This document shows positions 51,601 through 64,000 of a stretch of DNA of 64,000 nt, in pieces. The stretch is from Isoetes taiwanensis. Lineage: Eukaryota > Streptophyta > Lycopodiopsida > Isoetales > Isoetaceae. The DNA is taken from assembly GCA_021234155.1 (NCBI GenBank), contig JAJEKV010000001.1:32686177-32750176 (forward strand), read 5' to 3'. Numbering within the stretch: the stretch's first letter is position 1; each line of letters begins with the position of its first letter. Position numbers and translations under genes: made by a program. The notes beneath the pieces were generated by a model. That model did no database searches. It saw only the letters and a list, made by a program, of their open reading frames with translations, and was not told the origin of the DNA.

Positions 51601-54600
51601 TATATGTAGAGACGTGTCATTCTTGTCAAACCATTCCAGTACCTTGAGCCTTCTTCTATCTGAAGTCCTTGTATTTTGCTATGTTGTATCAAGTGTATCA
51701 AACTTTCTCACGGTTCATGCCAGCTTGAATCAGAATCCCTTTACTAGTTCTAACCTACTCTGAGTCTAAGCATTTCTTTTTCAATATTTTGTGTTTTATC
51801 TCTATGGAGGAGCTGTTAAGCTTGTCACAACAAGTTCAACAACTTTACTCAAGTATGTCAACAGTTGTACTTGGACAATAAAGAGCTCGAGGAACGTGTA
51901 GCTTCCCATGAGTCTACTTCTAGCTCTAAATTGCAATCATCAGAGGCTAAAATTAGCTTGCCCGAGAAGTTTGATGGCACTTTGTCCAAGCTTTATGATT
52001 TTTTGAACCATATTCAGCTTGTGAATCAGCTCCGTCTTCATAGATATTCCAGGGTGAGGAACAAGTTGGACTAGTTGATTCTCTCCTCACAAGGCTAGCT
52101 CTAAGTTGGTTTGCTCCTATATTGGAGAGAGGAGCTCCAGATTTGCAAGGCTTTGCTGCTTTTACTGTTGAGCTGAGGACTATTTTAGGGATACAGGTCG
52201 TCAATACACATTAATTACAAAACTTGGTAATCTCAGGCAGAGTTTTCATCCAACTTTTGTCTATGTGTTTCAATTTTTTTAATATCTATAGATAATGCTG
52301 GGGATGATGCTACTCTTCGCGGTTGTTTTCGAAGAGGCTTGCATGAAGATGTCAAGGATATGTTATTGTCTGTGGGAGGGGCCCAAGACGTGAGAGGAAA
52401 TGACATACCTTAGCATCGTCTTCGAATGACACGCTCCGTTTTCCCTGGATCAAAGCCACCCTGGAGGCTGTACCCGCTGAGAAAAAATCAAGAACAGTCC
52501 CATCAATGGGAACTAGTTCGTTAACTATGTGATAAATGTAAGATGTCTTGGTTTGACGTTTCAAAACAAAGTCACCATCCATGTTCGCCCAAGAAAACTT
52601 AGGCTTGCCTGTGAAATACATCATGTATTTTTTCTTCAATTTCTCATCCTGCTCTTCGTTGCCTGTAATTTCATGTTTTCGGGGCATTGTTCACATGTAT
52701 CAATCTGAGTTCCAAACTAGGCTGCAAGGGAATCACGTGAGCCTCACTTCTGTTAATGGTAACATGCGTGATGTCGTATTGAAACTCTTTGACCATTTTC
52801 TTGCTTACCCAGCCCTGCTCTTCATAAGCACCAATGGATACATGTGAAGCAATTAGATAGTTGACCGGATCTCAAAAACATGACAATATCATAGACCTTA
52901 GCAGTAGTCATGATAGAAATCCTGTTGAAGAGGTCCAGGTATTTCTTTACATCCCATACTGTGGTGTGCCTCCTCATGTCAATGAACACCATTGTCGCGT
53001 TTTGCGGCTCTAGTGTTTTTACAGGTATTCCGTGTTTAGTCACCCTGTAGCCGATATCTCTCTTTTCTTTCAGCTTGTTTGCTTCTTCCGGCTTAAGAAT
53101 GGATCTGATTGATTCAAGAAAGACACCTGGAAGATTCCCCTGCACGTGTCTTTGTTGTAGTTAGCTTTGATATACTCAAAATTAAATCTTGCAATGTCGA
53201 GAAGCCGCTACTCGGTAAACTCTGGAAACTTGCTTGCAATCTCTTCAAAACTGGCATAACAATCGTCCATAATGCTATTAGCATAGGACAATGTTTCTCG
53301 GCGCATAAGAGTGAGTGTCCTGATGTCGATTGCACTTTGTTTACAGTCATAACGACCAGCATATCTTGACTGCACTTTCAAGTATGGTTTTCCTTCTAAA
53401 ATTTAATCCATAAGCTGTGAAACTTCCTCATTCGACATATCACGTAAGTAGCGCAAAAAGGTTTTGCTAAAAAAATCTTTGGTGGGCCTGTCAGGCAATT
53501 CACCATGATCATCCACAAGTGTCCTACCCATCCACTTAGAAACAACCTGTATAAACTTGGACCAAGGCTCTTAATGCATGGATATGAATTGTTCATCTTT
53601 TAGCTCCTTCACCTTCAATGTTGTGATTGCCACCTCCACAAAATCCTGCAAAAGAAATAGGTCATAAGGATCGCGGTGGCGATCTTGCCAAGCAGAAAGA
53701 TAAGTACTTATCTTCCATGCAGATGTCACTGTCGTTCCTGTTGGTCCATGTGGTGGACATCCATAGGCTTTGTGTTGATTGCGAAGTTGTTGGAGCTTTT
53801 CCATGATGGGTTCCTTATAGACTGTGTTAGCAATAATATCATTACATTTGTATAGATAATTGTATATATTCTTTGTCAGTCAGATTCCCATTCAACACTC
53901 AAGTTCTTCTCTTTGCATATGCCTTTGTAAATTCTAGTCGTTGCTGAACATCACCGATGTGGGAGCAGAGCAATTGAGCAGTAAATATAGTGGTTGCCAG
54001 AAATAACATAAAGTTTCTTTCTAGTCAGGTCCTCTGGCACTAACCACGTGGCCTTCTTCATGTTCCACATGTCAACAGATCAGCTAAAAGCAGCAGATCA
54101 CAAATATCGCTTACCTCGTAATTGGATCAAAGGATACTACCTCTGCAGGCATCAGCACTTCAGTAGGGCACGATTTAAAACTCCTCAGTAACGTCTGAAC
54201 GTGGTCCTTGGACCGAGTTCTGTGAGTCATATTGGCCGGTGCAGATTCACAATAAAAAATACTGACTTTAGTGAATCAATTGACCCCCATTAGATAAAAC
54301 CTCTTGAACTCTTCCAATTTCTGAGTAGTTTGATCTGCCAACTTCTTTTCCTCCTCAGGATTAAATTTCAGTTCAGGAGACATGCGTACTGCATTGGGAT
54401 AGGTGAGAGGAGATGATGAAGCTGTGGAAATATCAGAAGATGTAGGTGTGGTGGAAGTGGACTGTTTTTCAGATGGGTATGTATTTAACTTCCTCACTGA
54501 GATCGCAGTCGCAATCTGTACCAGTAGTTTAAATGCTTATTATTTATATTAGCAGCCGTAAAGAAATAAGCTGAAAGAGATCGTGGTCGCGATCTGTTTG

Positions 54601-57600
54601 ATTAGTTGGAATGCATTTTACTGTTAAGTACAGAAATATAGCTAAGTGAAGATCGCGACCACGACTTGATAGACTAACCAGTTAAAAGAATAGGAATATA
54701 TTCATGTCAACGGGATCGCAGCCACGATCTTGCGAAGCTCATACTATAACAAATAATAAGGGAAAAGTGCTAATTTTAAGAAGTCCTCAGAGAAAGCGCC
54801 GAAACTGACCTGATTTCAAGGCATCGCGTTTGCTGGCGGCGGTCTTCATCTGGTCGAAGGCGCTGAAAACGACGGCGAGGCGCTTCGGGGGTTTCGCTGA
54901 GGCGGACACGAAGGTGGAGGTTCGACGAAAATATATAGACGATGTATTTATGGGGCATATTTATGGGGCGTATTGATGGACCATATTCATGTGGTGTTTT
55001 TATGAACGGTGGCGTATTTATGGCGTATTTATGGCGGAAGGCATATTTATGGCGGACGTCGATATTCATGGCGGGGTCCAGGTAAAGTAGTGCTCTTTTG
55101 AGAAAACTTTTGAATCCCGCCATCATCATGAAGGACACAACCTATTTAAAAAATGTACCATGAAAATGACACTTTCCGAAACAGACTCATTAAAGTGTAT
55201 TCAAAAAGTGACATTTTTCGAACTCGGGGTCTGCCAGCCAGCAAGATTAATGTGAGGCGAATTCTGGTACCCTGAGACACCTGACAGAATTGACCCGCCA
55301 CCTTACATGCCCAATTACTATTAGAGCAAGAACAGAATTCAAATTCAAAAAATGTGGATTGGGTTGCATTGCAATTCTTGCAGCAAGAAGAAAGGCGCTT
55401 CCATTTCATACATAGCGCCTAAAAGTTTCAGAGGTTTGGCTGCTTCTTGGACCCGTTCGTCCTTGTGGATCTCCAGGGTGCAGCCCATCAGCCTTGTCGT
55501 CATGGCGACTATGGCAATAAGCATGCTTCTCTTTGAAAAAATATCTTCCTTCCAATCTGGGTTGTTATTTGCCTCTAAGAGTATGTTTGCAATGTCAGCT
55601 ACTTATGACTTGTTGTGATTCTGTCTAATATTACAAATGCGTACATTCTAGGAGATTGCTTAGCCGTAGTAGTAATTCGATTCACTAAATGCTATATATT
55701 GCTACCTTGCAGTGTCCGAAGCCAAAACCTGCGATATGTGGCATTAATGCCACAATTAATTCTGTAAGAGATCGCGATAGCGTTCCTTCTAAGCATCCTG
55801 TTGTGCGAAAAGGCAAATTGCTTCCAGTCAGGTCGAGGGCTGTAATTGCTTGAAGAGATCGCGGTCGTGATCCTCCATACCGCTTACTCGCAGACAGACA
55901 GCTGGAGAATGGAGATGAGGTCCATGCTTATCAATGGCAGGAAGGTTGCAGAAGGAAGATGCATGATTTCATCAAGCATCACAAATTGCCCTTGCCTGAA
56001 GGATGTGCAGTTGTGTCCCTAGAACTTATTATGAAAGAGGACCTCCCGTTGTCGTATCCTGAAACAGATATGGGGACACTATTGGACTCCAAAAGTGCCT
56101 TCATTTTATAGCCCACCAAGGACATAGCTAACATAACTGACGAGGTGCAAGAATTTTCAACCCCCCCCCCCAAGACGGATCGGGAGCATAATATGGCAAG
56201 ACCCCATGGAGCAGATTCATCCAGGTGATGCGGCCGCCCCTAAAGCCATTTCAAGGGATGACCTTATCGATCGTGCATGTACGCTTCTGCATGAATGCTC
56301 CGACATCCCATATGCCACGGGCGCAATTGTTTTCACTGACCCCAATCACGCCATTTCAGATATGTGTTTGGGCGAAGACTGTATAGCTACTACCATAATG
56401 AGCCTGCGGCCTATGCCAGAGAAGCCATCGATGAGGTGCCAAGCTTGTGCCGAAATGCCGGAAATGCATGACTTAGTCAGATGGAAGACTTCTCTTGTGC
56501 TGGTTGATAGTGTCCCTGTATCGAAACTTATAACGACATTCCATTCCCAAAAAAACTCCCCGAAAATTCAAAATAGAAAGAACATGCCAAAAAAAAAAAA
56601 ATTTTGCTCAATCTGCCAAAAACATATGAAGTTTTATACCATACAATACCTAAATCATAGTTCAAACCATGCCGAAAATGCCCTTCCCCAGTACAAAATG
56701 AATTGTAGGAGGTTTATGCTTTATCTAAATGACAATTGAAATATGTGAGGCAATGTTAATGACTGTTTGGGACATCATTAAATATCAATACAAAAGAACT
56801 AAATCCAAAAACATTAAGAGTTGTAGTGCTTTTACACTAAAATAATAATCTAAAAATTTAAATGCGCACAAAACTTCATTGACAGGTTCCTAACTTTAAT
56901 AATTTAAGAGTTGCAATATTTCTCAACATATCACCCCTAAACCAATAATCTAGAAAGTAAATTGCACACAAAACGTTGTTTGTAGGTTTCCAAATACATG
57001 ATAAAATTTTAAGATATGTCAAAGCTACTCCAATAAGTTCAAGCCCTAGAGAGTTATGAAGCGTCGTGTTGCACAACAATTCAAGAAGCAAGCATATATC
57101 TTTCTATTAGAAATTTGTTCTGTTTTGTACTCTTAACATTGACTTTGCAGTTTCGAGAGTCAATATGGTATTTCGGTCGCTATTTCTGCCAGTCTATTAA
57201 TGTCATGATGCCACGTGGCATTTTCCTCCATTGCGGAATGGTATTTAGGTCTGCCATTCCGCGTTTCTCTTTTTCAGCCATTTAACAATGGGCAGAGCAA
57301 GTCCGTTCTTTCCTTTTTTGTATTTCTTTCGATAGGGCCATAGCTTGAGTCCGGCTTTGTTATAACCTGTTATAGCTTGTATACTCTGTGAAAATGGACA
57401 ATGCACACAGAAGTAGCCCTTCTCAAACCCTTGTTGTTCAGACAATGGAACAAAACATCACACTTGGTTTCCTAATTTCGTAAAGGTGGGATCTGTAGAG
57501 GCTAAGACATGCATTGAGATTTATCATTTGTCCCGCTTATTTTTAAGGGGGAACATCCTAATTTGTGTAACCTGCTTTGCAGCAAATAATGTAATTGGTG

Positions 57601-60600
57601 CAAGGATTGTCAAATTTTATTTTTCAGTGAAAGATCTTGTTTTTTCTGAAGGGATGCATCTACATAAACGGCTATAACACAATGCGTTCCAAAAGCCATG
57701 GCTTCGCAACTCTATACCATTCCAATCTTCAGATCACAATTTCAAAGGGTAATTTAGACTCCTACAAAAAATATTACGCAAAAGCTGAGAGCTATGATTG
57801 AAACACATGGAAGATTCAATAAAAACAGATCCAGCACGTACGGAGTCAAAAACACAACAAAAAACAATTCCACCAAAACAACAACTATGGTGCCTAAACT
57901 GCATGTGGAATTGTCCCAAGTTTATAGATCTTGACTTCTCGGGCGGATAAAAATACAAAATCCACATATCCAGATGAAGAACAAGCACCACTTCGAAGAA
58001 AAGGGCCAAAAAAACCATAACCCACATCAGATTCAAGGAAGAATAAGACTTACTACAGGTGATCTAATGTCGGAGCAACCTAAGGCGTTGTAGAAGAAAG
58101 ACAGAAAGAAAGAAATAATGTTTTTTTATCGTCCACGAAGACCAAGAAGGCATGCACGTTCAACATCAATGATGTCATTGATTTTTTTAGAACTCTAAAA
58201 ATAGGCTCATCTTGTGGCAAAAAGAGGATTCAACATCCCAAATCATAGCTAAGAAAACGAGAACCCAAGAAAGCAAAGCATAAGTTCATACCTAAAACAA
58301 ACAACATTGCCAAAATTGTAGCTTCCACAACAGTAAAAAAATCAGATCCAAATCCAGAATAATTGATGCAAAATCTTCTCTAATTAGCCAGAAATACAAT
58401 GCTGTCATGCAACCAAATCGAAATACGTCAATGCAATCTGATGACACCGTCTTTTACTGGAGGAATAAAACATGCAATGAACTCTCTAGTTCATGCTAAG
58501 CCCACTGAGGAACTCTCACGACCAGGAGAACTGAATCTTCAAAAAAAGCTCCATTTGCAATACCGACATTCCAAGCCCCTTTCTTATTCAAAACCTCCCC
58601 ATCATCATTGCCCAAGGAGACATTGCTATAATCAGCTCTGCACCATTTTATGAGGGAAAAAAACTTAGAATGCATCACTTAGCCATGCTCAGAACAAATC
58701 TAAATGCAACGGAGCAGAAAAAAAGGTAGAAAAGGAATAACCATGCTTGCTTAATGCAACCATCCGACAAACAGGCAATTTCACCATTTGCCAAGCTCTA
58801 TCTCGCCAGATGAAGTTAATATAAGATACTTGTTAAGAATACGAGAAGCAAAGGCACTCCTCCAGTGCAAGCGACGTCTCCTATTTAGATTCAAACGATC
58901 TCCAACGACCTCTCTGTGTAGATTCCAGTAGAGCCAGCGGACAACCTAGAGGAAAAGAAAAATGCAGCAAAAATAGAGATAAAATAGAAATGAAAACACT
59001 GCGGCAGGAACGAGCCAATTCAAATTTTCGTTCTCTCTCAACACGGGTATAACTTCTAACCTCTGAACATGCTGGAATTTCCATGTATTTCCTTCACCAT
59101 AGATCAAATCTAATGGTTTTAAGACTTTCCATGTGCACAATAATCCCAGCTGGCTGCAACGTGGATAGCTTCAAATTGCTTCAAAGTATCAACTCGTGTT
59201 GGTGCAAATGTGCAAAAGAATTGTTGGAATATTTTTTTGCTCATCGAAAATTAATGGCAGGATTTTTCAGAAAGAAACCCTCCTGTTTTCAAACCGTGAT
59301 GATATATCATAATGGTCATAGTATGTGAGTGTCAAAGAAAATACAATGAGCAGATACGCATATTTTAAGCATCATAAAAGCATGTATCACAGGTCAAAGT
59401 AATCTCAGATATTAATTCAAATTTAATATGCTCAACTTAATCAAGGCATGGAAAACTGGTATAGGTTGCTTATAAAATAGAAAGACAATCTAGGATGCAT
59501 GAACTCTCAACTTTTGTCTACTAAGTCTATCTTTGTTTTTATCATGGCCTTCTCCAAACTTTGTTTTTCTTTTTTCTTATAAGCTGCAAATGTGCAAAAC
59601 ACGCAAGCTCAAGCCAAAGTTTTATCTCAACTAAGCATATAGTTTTCCTTTTAGATTTTAATTTGTTGCACAATTATTGCTTTGGATCTATTCCGCATAT
59701 CAAATGCAAAAGTGTGCAGTCATCTTCTTGTGCATGACATCCACCCAGTTTTCAGATTTGCATTATTCTCTTATCCCAAGTCTAGCAAAAGATTCCAAGA
59801 GTTTAAAATGAGCACTTGAGGAGATGTGTTTTTCTATGACAGAATGATCTTTCTTAGAATTACGAATATGGCCACGTCATAAACGTTATGGCACCATATC
59901 ATATTTGTTTCTTTCTCTTCTGCTTCGGTAAGTTTCTACAATGAACCAATATTGGAAAGATTGAAAATGGACTCCTCTTTGCTTGTATTTCACATTCCCT
60001 AGAAGGAACCTTCATGTTCATGTCCATCTTGAGTGTTTTGGCATCCCATGTTTCATAGAAGATGCTGGCAAATTCATTTTAGGCTGGAGTACAAGTAACA
60101 TCAATAACGTTTTAGTATGCAGTGATGTCTTAGTTGGAGATGGTAAATGGATCTATAACTATGAATTAGAGCATATTGAGCATGTACACCATCTAATCTC
60201 TGAGTTTTTAACTTATACGCAACTTCGAATTTCTATAATATGTATACTATCAACAAACTCTTTCTCTTCAGCATTTTAGTATGGAAGCTACCAATGTCTT
60301 TAGACAAGCCTCTAGAAGATGTCATATGCCAATACTTGGTTTTGCATTAATAGTTGTGTCCTCCAGGATGGTATTGAACTGTCCTATACAATTGTACAGC
60401 GTGCCAACATACTTATTACTGCTAAGGTTTTTCCCTCGAAAACCCTTCAGGGCGGGGGGTTTTTTAATCCTGTCAGTAATACGTTTGTTGCTCTCTTTTT
60501 GTTTGGGTCCCATAGGCCAATCGGTCTCCGTGGACGCTACAAAACCTATTCTATTCTATTCTATTCTATTCTATTCTATTCTAATGATGACCACCCACAT

Positions 60601-63600
60601 ATATAACTTTTTGACTATTGCAGACAAATAGTCAGTGTGAAACAAGAAGACTAAAGGCTTTCCAGGAAATCCAACAAATCAGCACTAGGCATTGAGAATG
60701 GGCAGGTGGGTGGGTGGGTGGGGCATGGGTGACTAAGCAGAAGCGTGGAGATGAAGATGCGCTGATGGAAAAGGAGAAAAGGCTTGGAGGGGTATAAAGC
60801 AAGAGGACTAATTGCTAAGTAAGCCTAACTAACTAGGTAAAACTGGCCTTTGATAATTACATTTTAACTCGTTCTGGCCTTTGTACAGATTTTGATCAGT
60901 GCAATACGATGACAAGATCATGTAAAGAGTAATGCAAATCTTTTGACACATATACTATGCTACTTCTTGCCCTTCGAGGCATGATCTAGTGGCAGGACCT
61001 TAAACTGCCAACCCGAGGTCACCGGTCGGTCTACTAATGGGGACTTTAAAAATCCATGGCCCTGAGGTGATAGGTTCAATTACGACTAACTCGTCTTGTG
61101 GTGGAGACCTTAAACCTGTCATATGTACTCGGTAATCACATGCAAAGCAACTCCTAGCATATTGCGCCTAGATAGTGGATTGGCTTCCATATAATATGTA
61201 GAATAAAGTGATGTAGAATGTATTCATGATGTGATGATGAATAGAATGGCATCCTTCAATAAAAAAAAAAAAGAAAAAAAAAAGGAAAAAGAAAAAGAAA
61301 AACCTTAAGTCTTAAAATACTCCAGGTATTTAAGACCTTTGGCTTACTATCCCATCAAGGACTTAAAGACCCAATTAGCAATTTTAGAAAAAGGATAGGT
61401 GCAATCCTTTTTCCAGGCCAAGATCTGAATCAAAAGAAATAAGCTTTATTGTCTTTGAAACAAGAAAACTAGTGAGCCCTTAATTATTTACACACCATTT
61501 CTCTTTCTAAAGTATGATAGAGTATAGCATTTCCAAGAACCAATATGAAATAAGACAAAAATCAACATAATATATCTCAAGGAGCAGCAATTCCGATAAC
61601 AATTTAGTAAAAAACATGCTTATAGACTGCATTGTCTGGAACAACATATTATCTTAAACTAGACAACTTAAACCAAATCCATATATTGTTTTTGTGCATC
61701 CTTCATAAACTGAAAACATTGTTTAGAGATCACCATTTTCGGAATATAATTTATGGAAAATATAGCCCCCGTGAACTAATAAAAGAAATCTGGAGGAGGA
61801 ACTCTGGTTACCGCAATAAAACCATAAGCAATTAGCCTTAGAAGTTTAAATGCCTAAGCTATCACGGGTAACTATGGAGTTACTCAGCACATTGCCGTTC
61901 ACCAAATTGTCCTTTACAAATAAATAAATGTTAGATAGACATTAGTATACGCTTAAAGAAAGTATTTCAATCTAAGTCGTATTATTCGAGTAGTGAACTC
62001 AGATCCATAACATGTCACCCTTAATCCCTGTTATGAAAAGAACTAAGTCTAAGTTATCTATGGGTTCCCATATGTGTGTAATAGCCTTCACAAAGTTAGC
62101 CTTAAAATATTCTATTAGATCTTTATGCTACTTATACAAATCCTTCCCTCATCCAGCAACCACCATGCTTTACAGAATTATGGTATACAAGTAAAGATAT
62201 GTTGAACTAAACTTTAGATCTCTGTAAAGTAGAAAACCAGTTTATGAACCTATGAGTTACATATTAACTTTTGAATAAAAAGAAGCAGTGAGTCTTGTTT
62301 AAGCCCAGCACTTGTAACCTATTCAGATCTATTCTAAAATTTTAAAAATATCATGTGCTTTAGCAGATCTAGGAACTAAGTAAGTAGAATCAAATAAATT
62401 AATAACGTATCAAATTTGATTCGCATTGTTGGTCTTACAACTACTATCCAGCTAGTTTTGTGTAGTCTGCTTGTCCTTTTGTTGAAGCTTGTCAGCAGTA
62501 TCTCCAACTCTGGGATTATTCCTGATTTCAGTATGCTGAACCTGAAGATATATAGATCCAGCAACTTCCACGTTGAAGCAGGATTTAATTAATTGGAGAG
62601 AATAACACAATTTTGAGAATTTCAAGCACAGCTAATTTGCTCAAGCACAAATACACTCACCTACTTCTTAAGTCCAAGATACATGAGGTCGCATGATACA
62701 TATATCCATACAAATTATACATTATACTTGTACATGTACATGATACTTGTACATGCTCAATAATGGCACTACAATATACACCAATAATTCACATCAATAA
62801 TTTTACTTGACTATAAATAGCAGCTCCATTCGGTGGCAGAGGTCATTCATTTCCCATGGCCTATTTGCCTACTCGTCCAGAGCACATCGAGACCATCAAG
62901 TGCTCCATGAGCTACAATGATCTTGTTGGTTGCGTAATAAGGGGTATTCATCTTGATCCCTATCTGCAAGCCAAAGCTAATGGTGCTGAGATTCATTACC
63001 TCAGGCTAACTCGTGTTGTGGTCCACCTTATTTGGATTCCTGAGCGCGAGATCTATGAGCTGAATGCCATCAACTCAGCAGGTGTTGATGATGAGTGAAT
63101 CAGTGATGATTTGTGCACCTATTAAAGATATAATGATGTAAGCACTTATGAAATATGTAAGGATGTATAGGCATAATGAATATTATCTGATGTATTGAAC
63201 CTGAGTAACTTGTTTAGTTGTCCTCGTCGCCTTCAGTTGCCTCTTTAGCCAGTAGTTCCTACAGTTGTACACTTACATTTGCAGGGATTATTGTGAACAG
63301 TGGCTTGGGCTCAACGGACCAACCATAGTCTATGGTTCTGAGAGGCTGATAGCGTGGTCTGTCATTAGGATTCGGTCTCCACTTTTTATGCCAGCAATCC
63401 CGATATTGCTGAGCATATGTAGTACCTTTCCTAGCAACTGGCTCCCACCAAGACACAAGAACCTCTTCATAATGTGGAAGAGACGGGTCTTGTACAGGGT
63501 CCTCTTCTGCATATGCCACCCATGCAGAACACGCATCCCCCGGCCTGACAACCAAGAAAATGCCTTTCTAAACATCCTGGTATGGGTCGAATATTTCAAC

Positions 63601-64000
63601 TGCATTTTTAGGTTTATCCTTTGCAGTTGCAGGTCCCACGTAAGATGGGGGGGGGCATTGTATTCATCAACCACAATTAGAGCTGCCTCCACTAATGGTT
63701 CTTGTCTCATTTGAGGCCAGAAGCTATGTATTTCAGTATTGCCAGAGGGAACATCCTCGAGGACACGCATCAGATCAGACCAGTAGTCAATAACTTCACT
63801 CATGTAAGAATTGGACTATGAGTTCACTCAAGCCCTAGAGATATTAGCCCAATGCATCATGTACTTTGCAATAGACGCCCTCAAAGCATCTATGTCCTTC
63901 AGGCTTGCATACAACTTCACAAACTTTGGAGAGCCAATCGGTATCACGGGCATACCATTATCATCAGCTTTCCACATCCGAATACCCTTTTCTGGCAACC

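Overview
This window reads as nuclear DNA of a land plant. The evidence is intron-split genes with GT-AG junctions and one GC-AG junction, L1-type LINEs, Ty1/copia elements primed by initiator tRNA-Met, a Ty3/gypsy gag relic, and two genes typical of plants (a P4-ATPase flippase and a tRNA-binding-domain protein). Nothing is bacterial in layout. Several repeat-borne families (pogo-type transposase, Helentron-like elements, a methyltransferase-like relic) make me lean towards a non-flowering plant such as a fern, lycophyte or bryophyte, but this is a weak inference.

Layout. 0.9-2.5 kb (-): a decayed DEAD-box RNA helicase that keeps its introns. 4.8-11.3 kb (-): a full-length but dead L1-type LINE with a 12-bp target duplication. 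11.6-12.1 kb (+): the 3' end of a copia element with its LTR. 12.4-14.9 kb (-): an intact three-exon tRNA-binding-domain gene. 15.4-19.0 kb (-): a second LINE fragment. 19.4-20.1 kb: a degenerate ~180-bp tandem repeat. 20.2-21.8 kb (+): a broken gene that may be methyltransferase-like. 22.2-22.6 kb (+): a short LINE tail with a 13-bp target duplication. 24.3-25.3 kb (-): a copia 5' LTR plus partial gag. 28.7-31.5 kb: two head-to-tail Helentron-like elements with shared ends and unrelated interiors. 31.8-32.9 kb (+): a fragment of a different LINE. 34.4-37.4 kb (+): a pogo-type DDD transposase relic. 40.7-45.7 kb (-): an intact 11-exon P4-ATPase (1179 aa by my splice model). 47.2-47.5 kb (-): a possible small gene. 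48.5-49.1 kb (+): a complete 548-bp TRIM retroelement whose LTRs each carry a tRNA-Ala-like gene with Pol III boxes. 51.8-52.4 kb (+): a Ty3/gypsy gag relic. 52.4-54.5 kb (-): a broken gene with a methyltransferase-like C-terminus and a possible ParB-like N-terminal part, next to an array of GATC palindromes. 55-64 kb: mostly unrecognised sequence with small repeats, a tRNA-related SINE candidate, and two unidentified ORFs.

Only two genes look clearly intact and expressed from the host genome: the tRNA-binding protein and the flippase. They have no functional link. The most unusual items are the tRNA-bearing TRIM (comparable in logic to Cassandra elements, which carry 5S rRNA in their LTRs), the Helentron-like tandem pair, and the methyltransferase-like relics.
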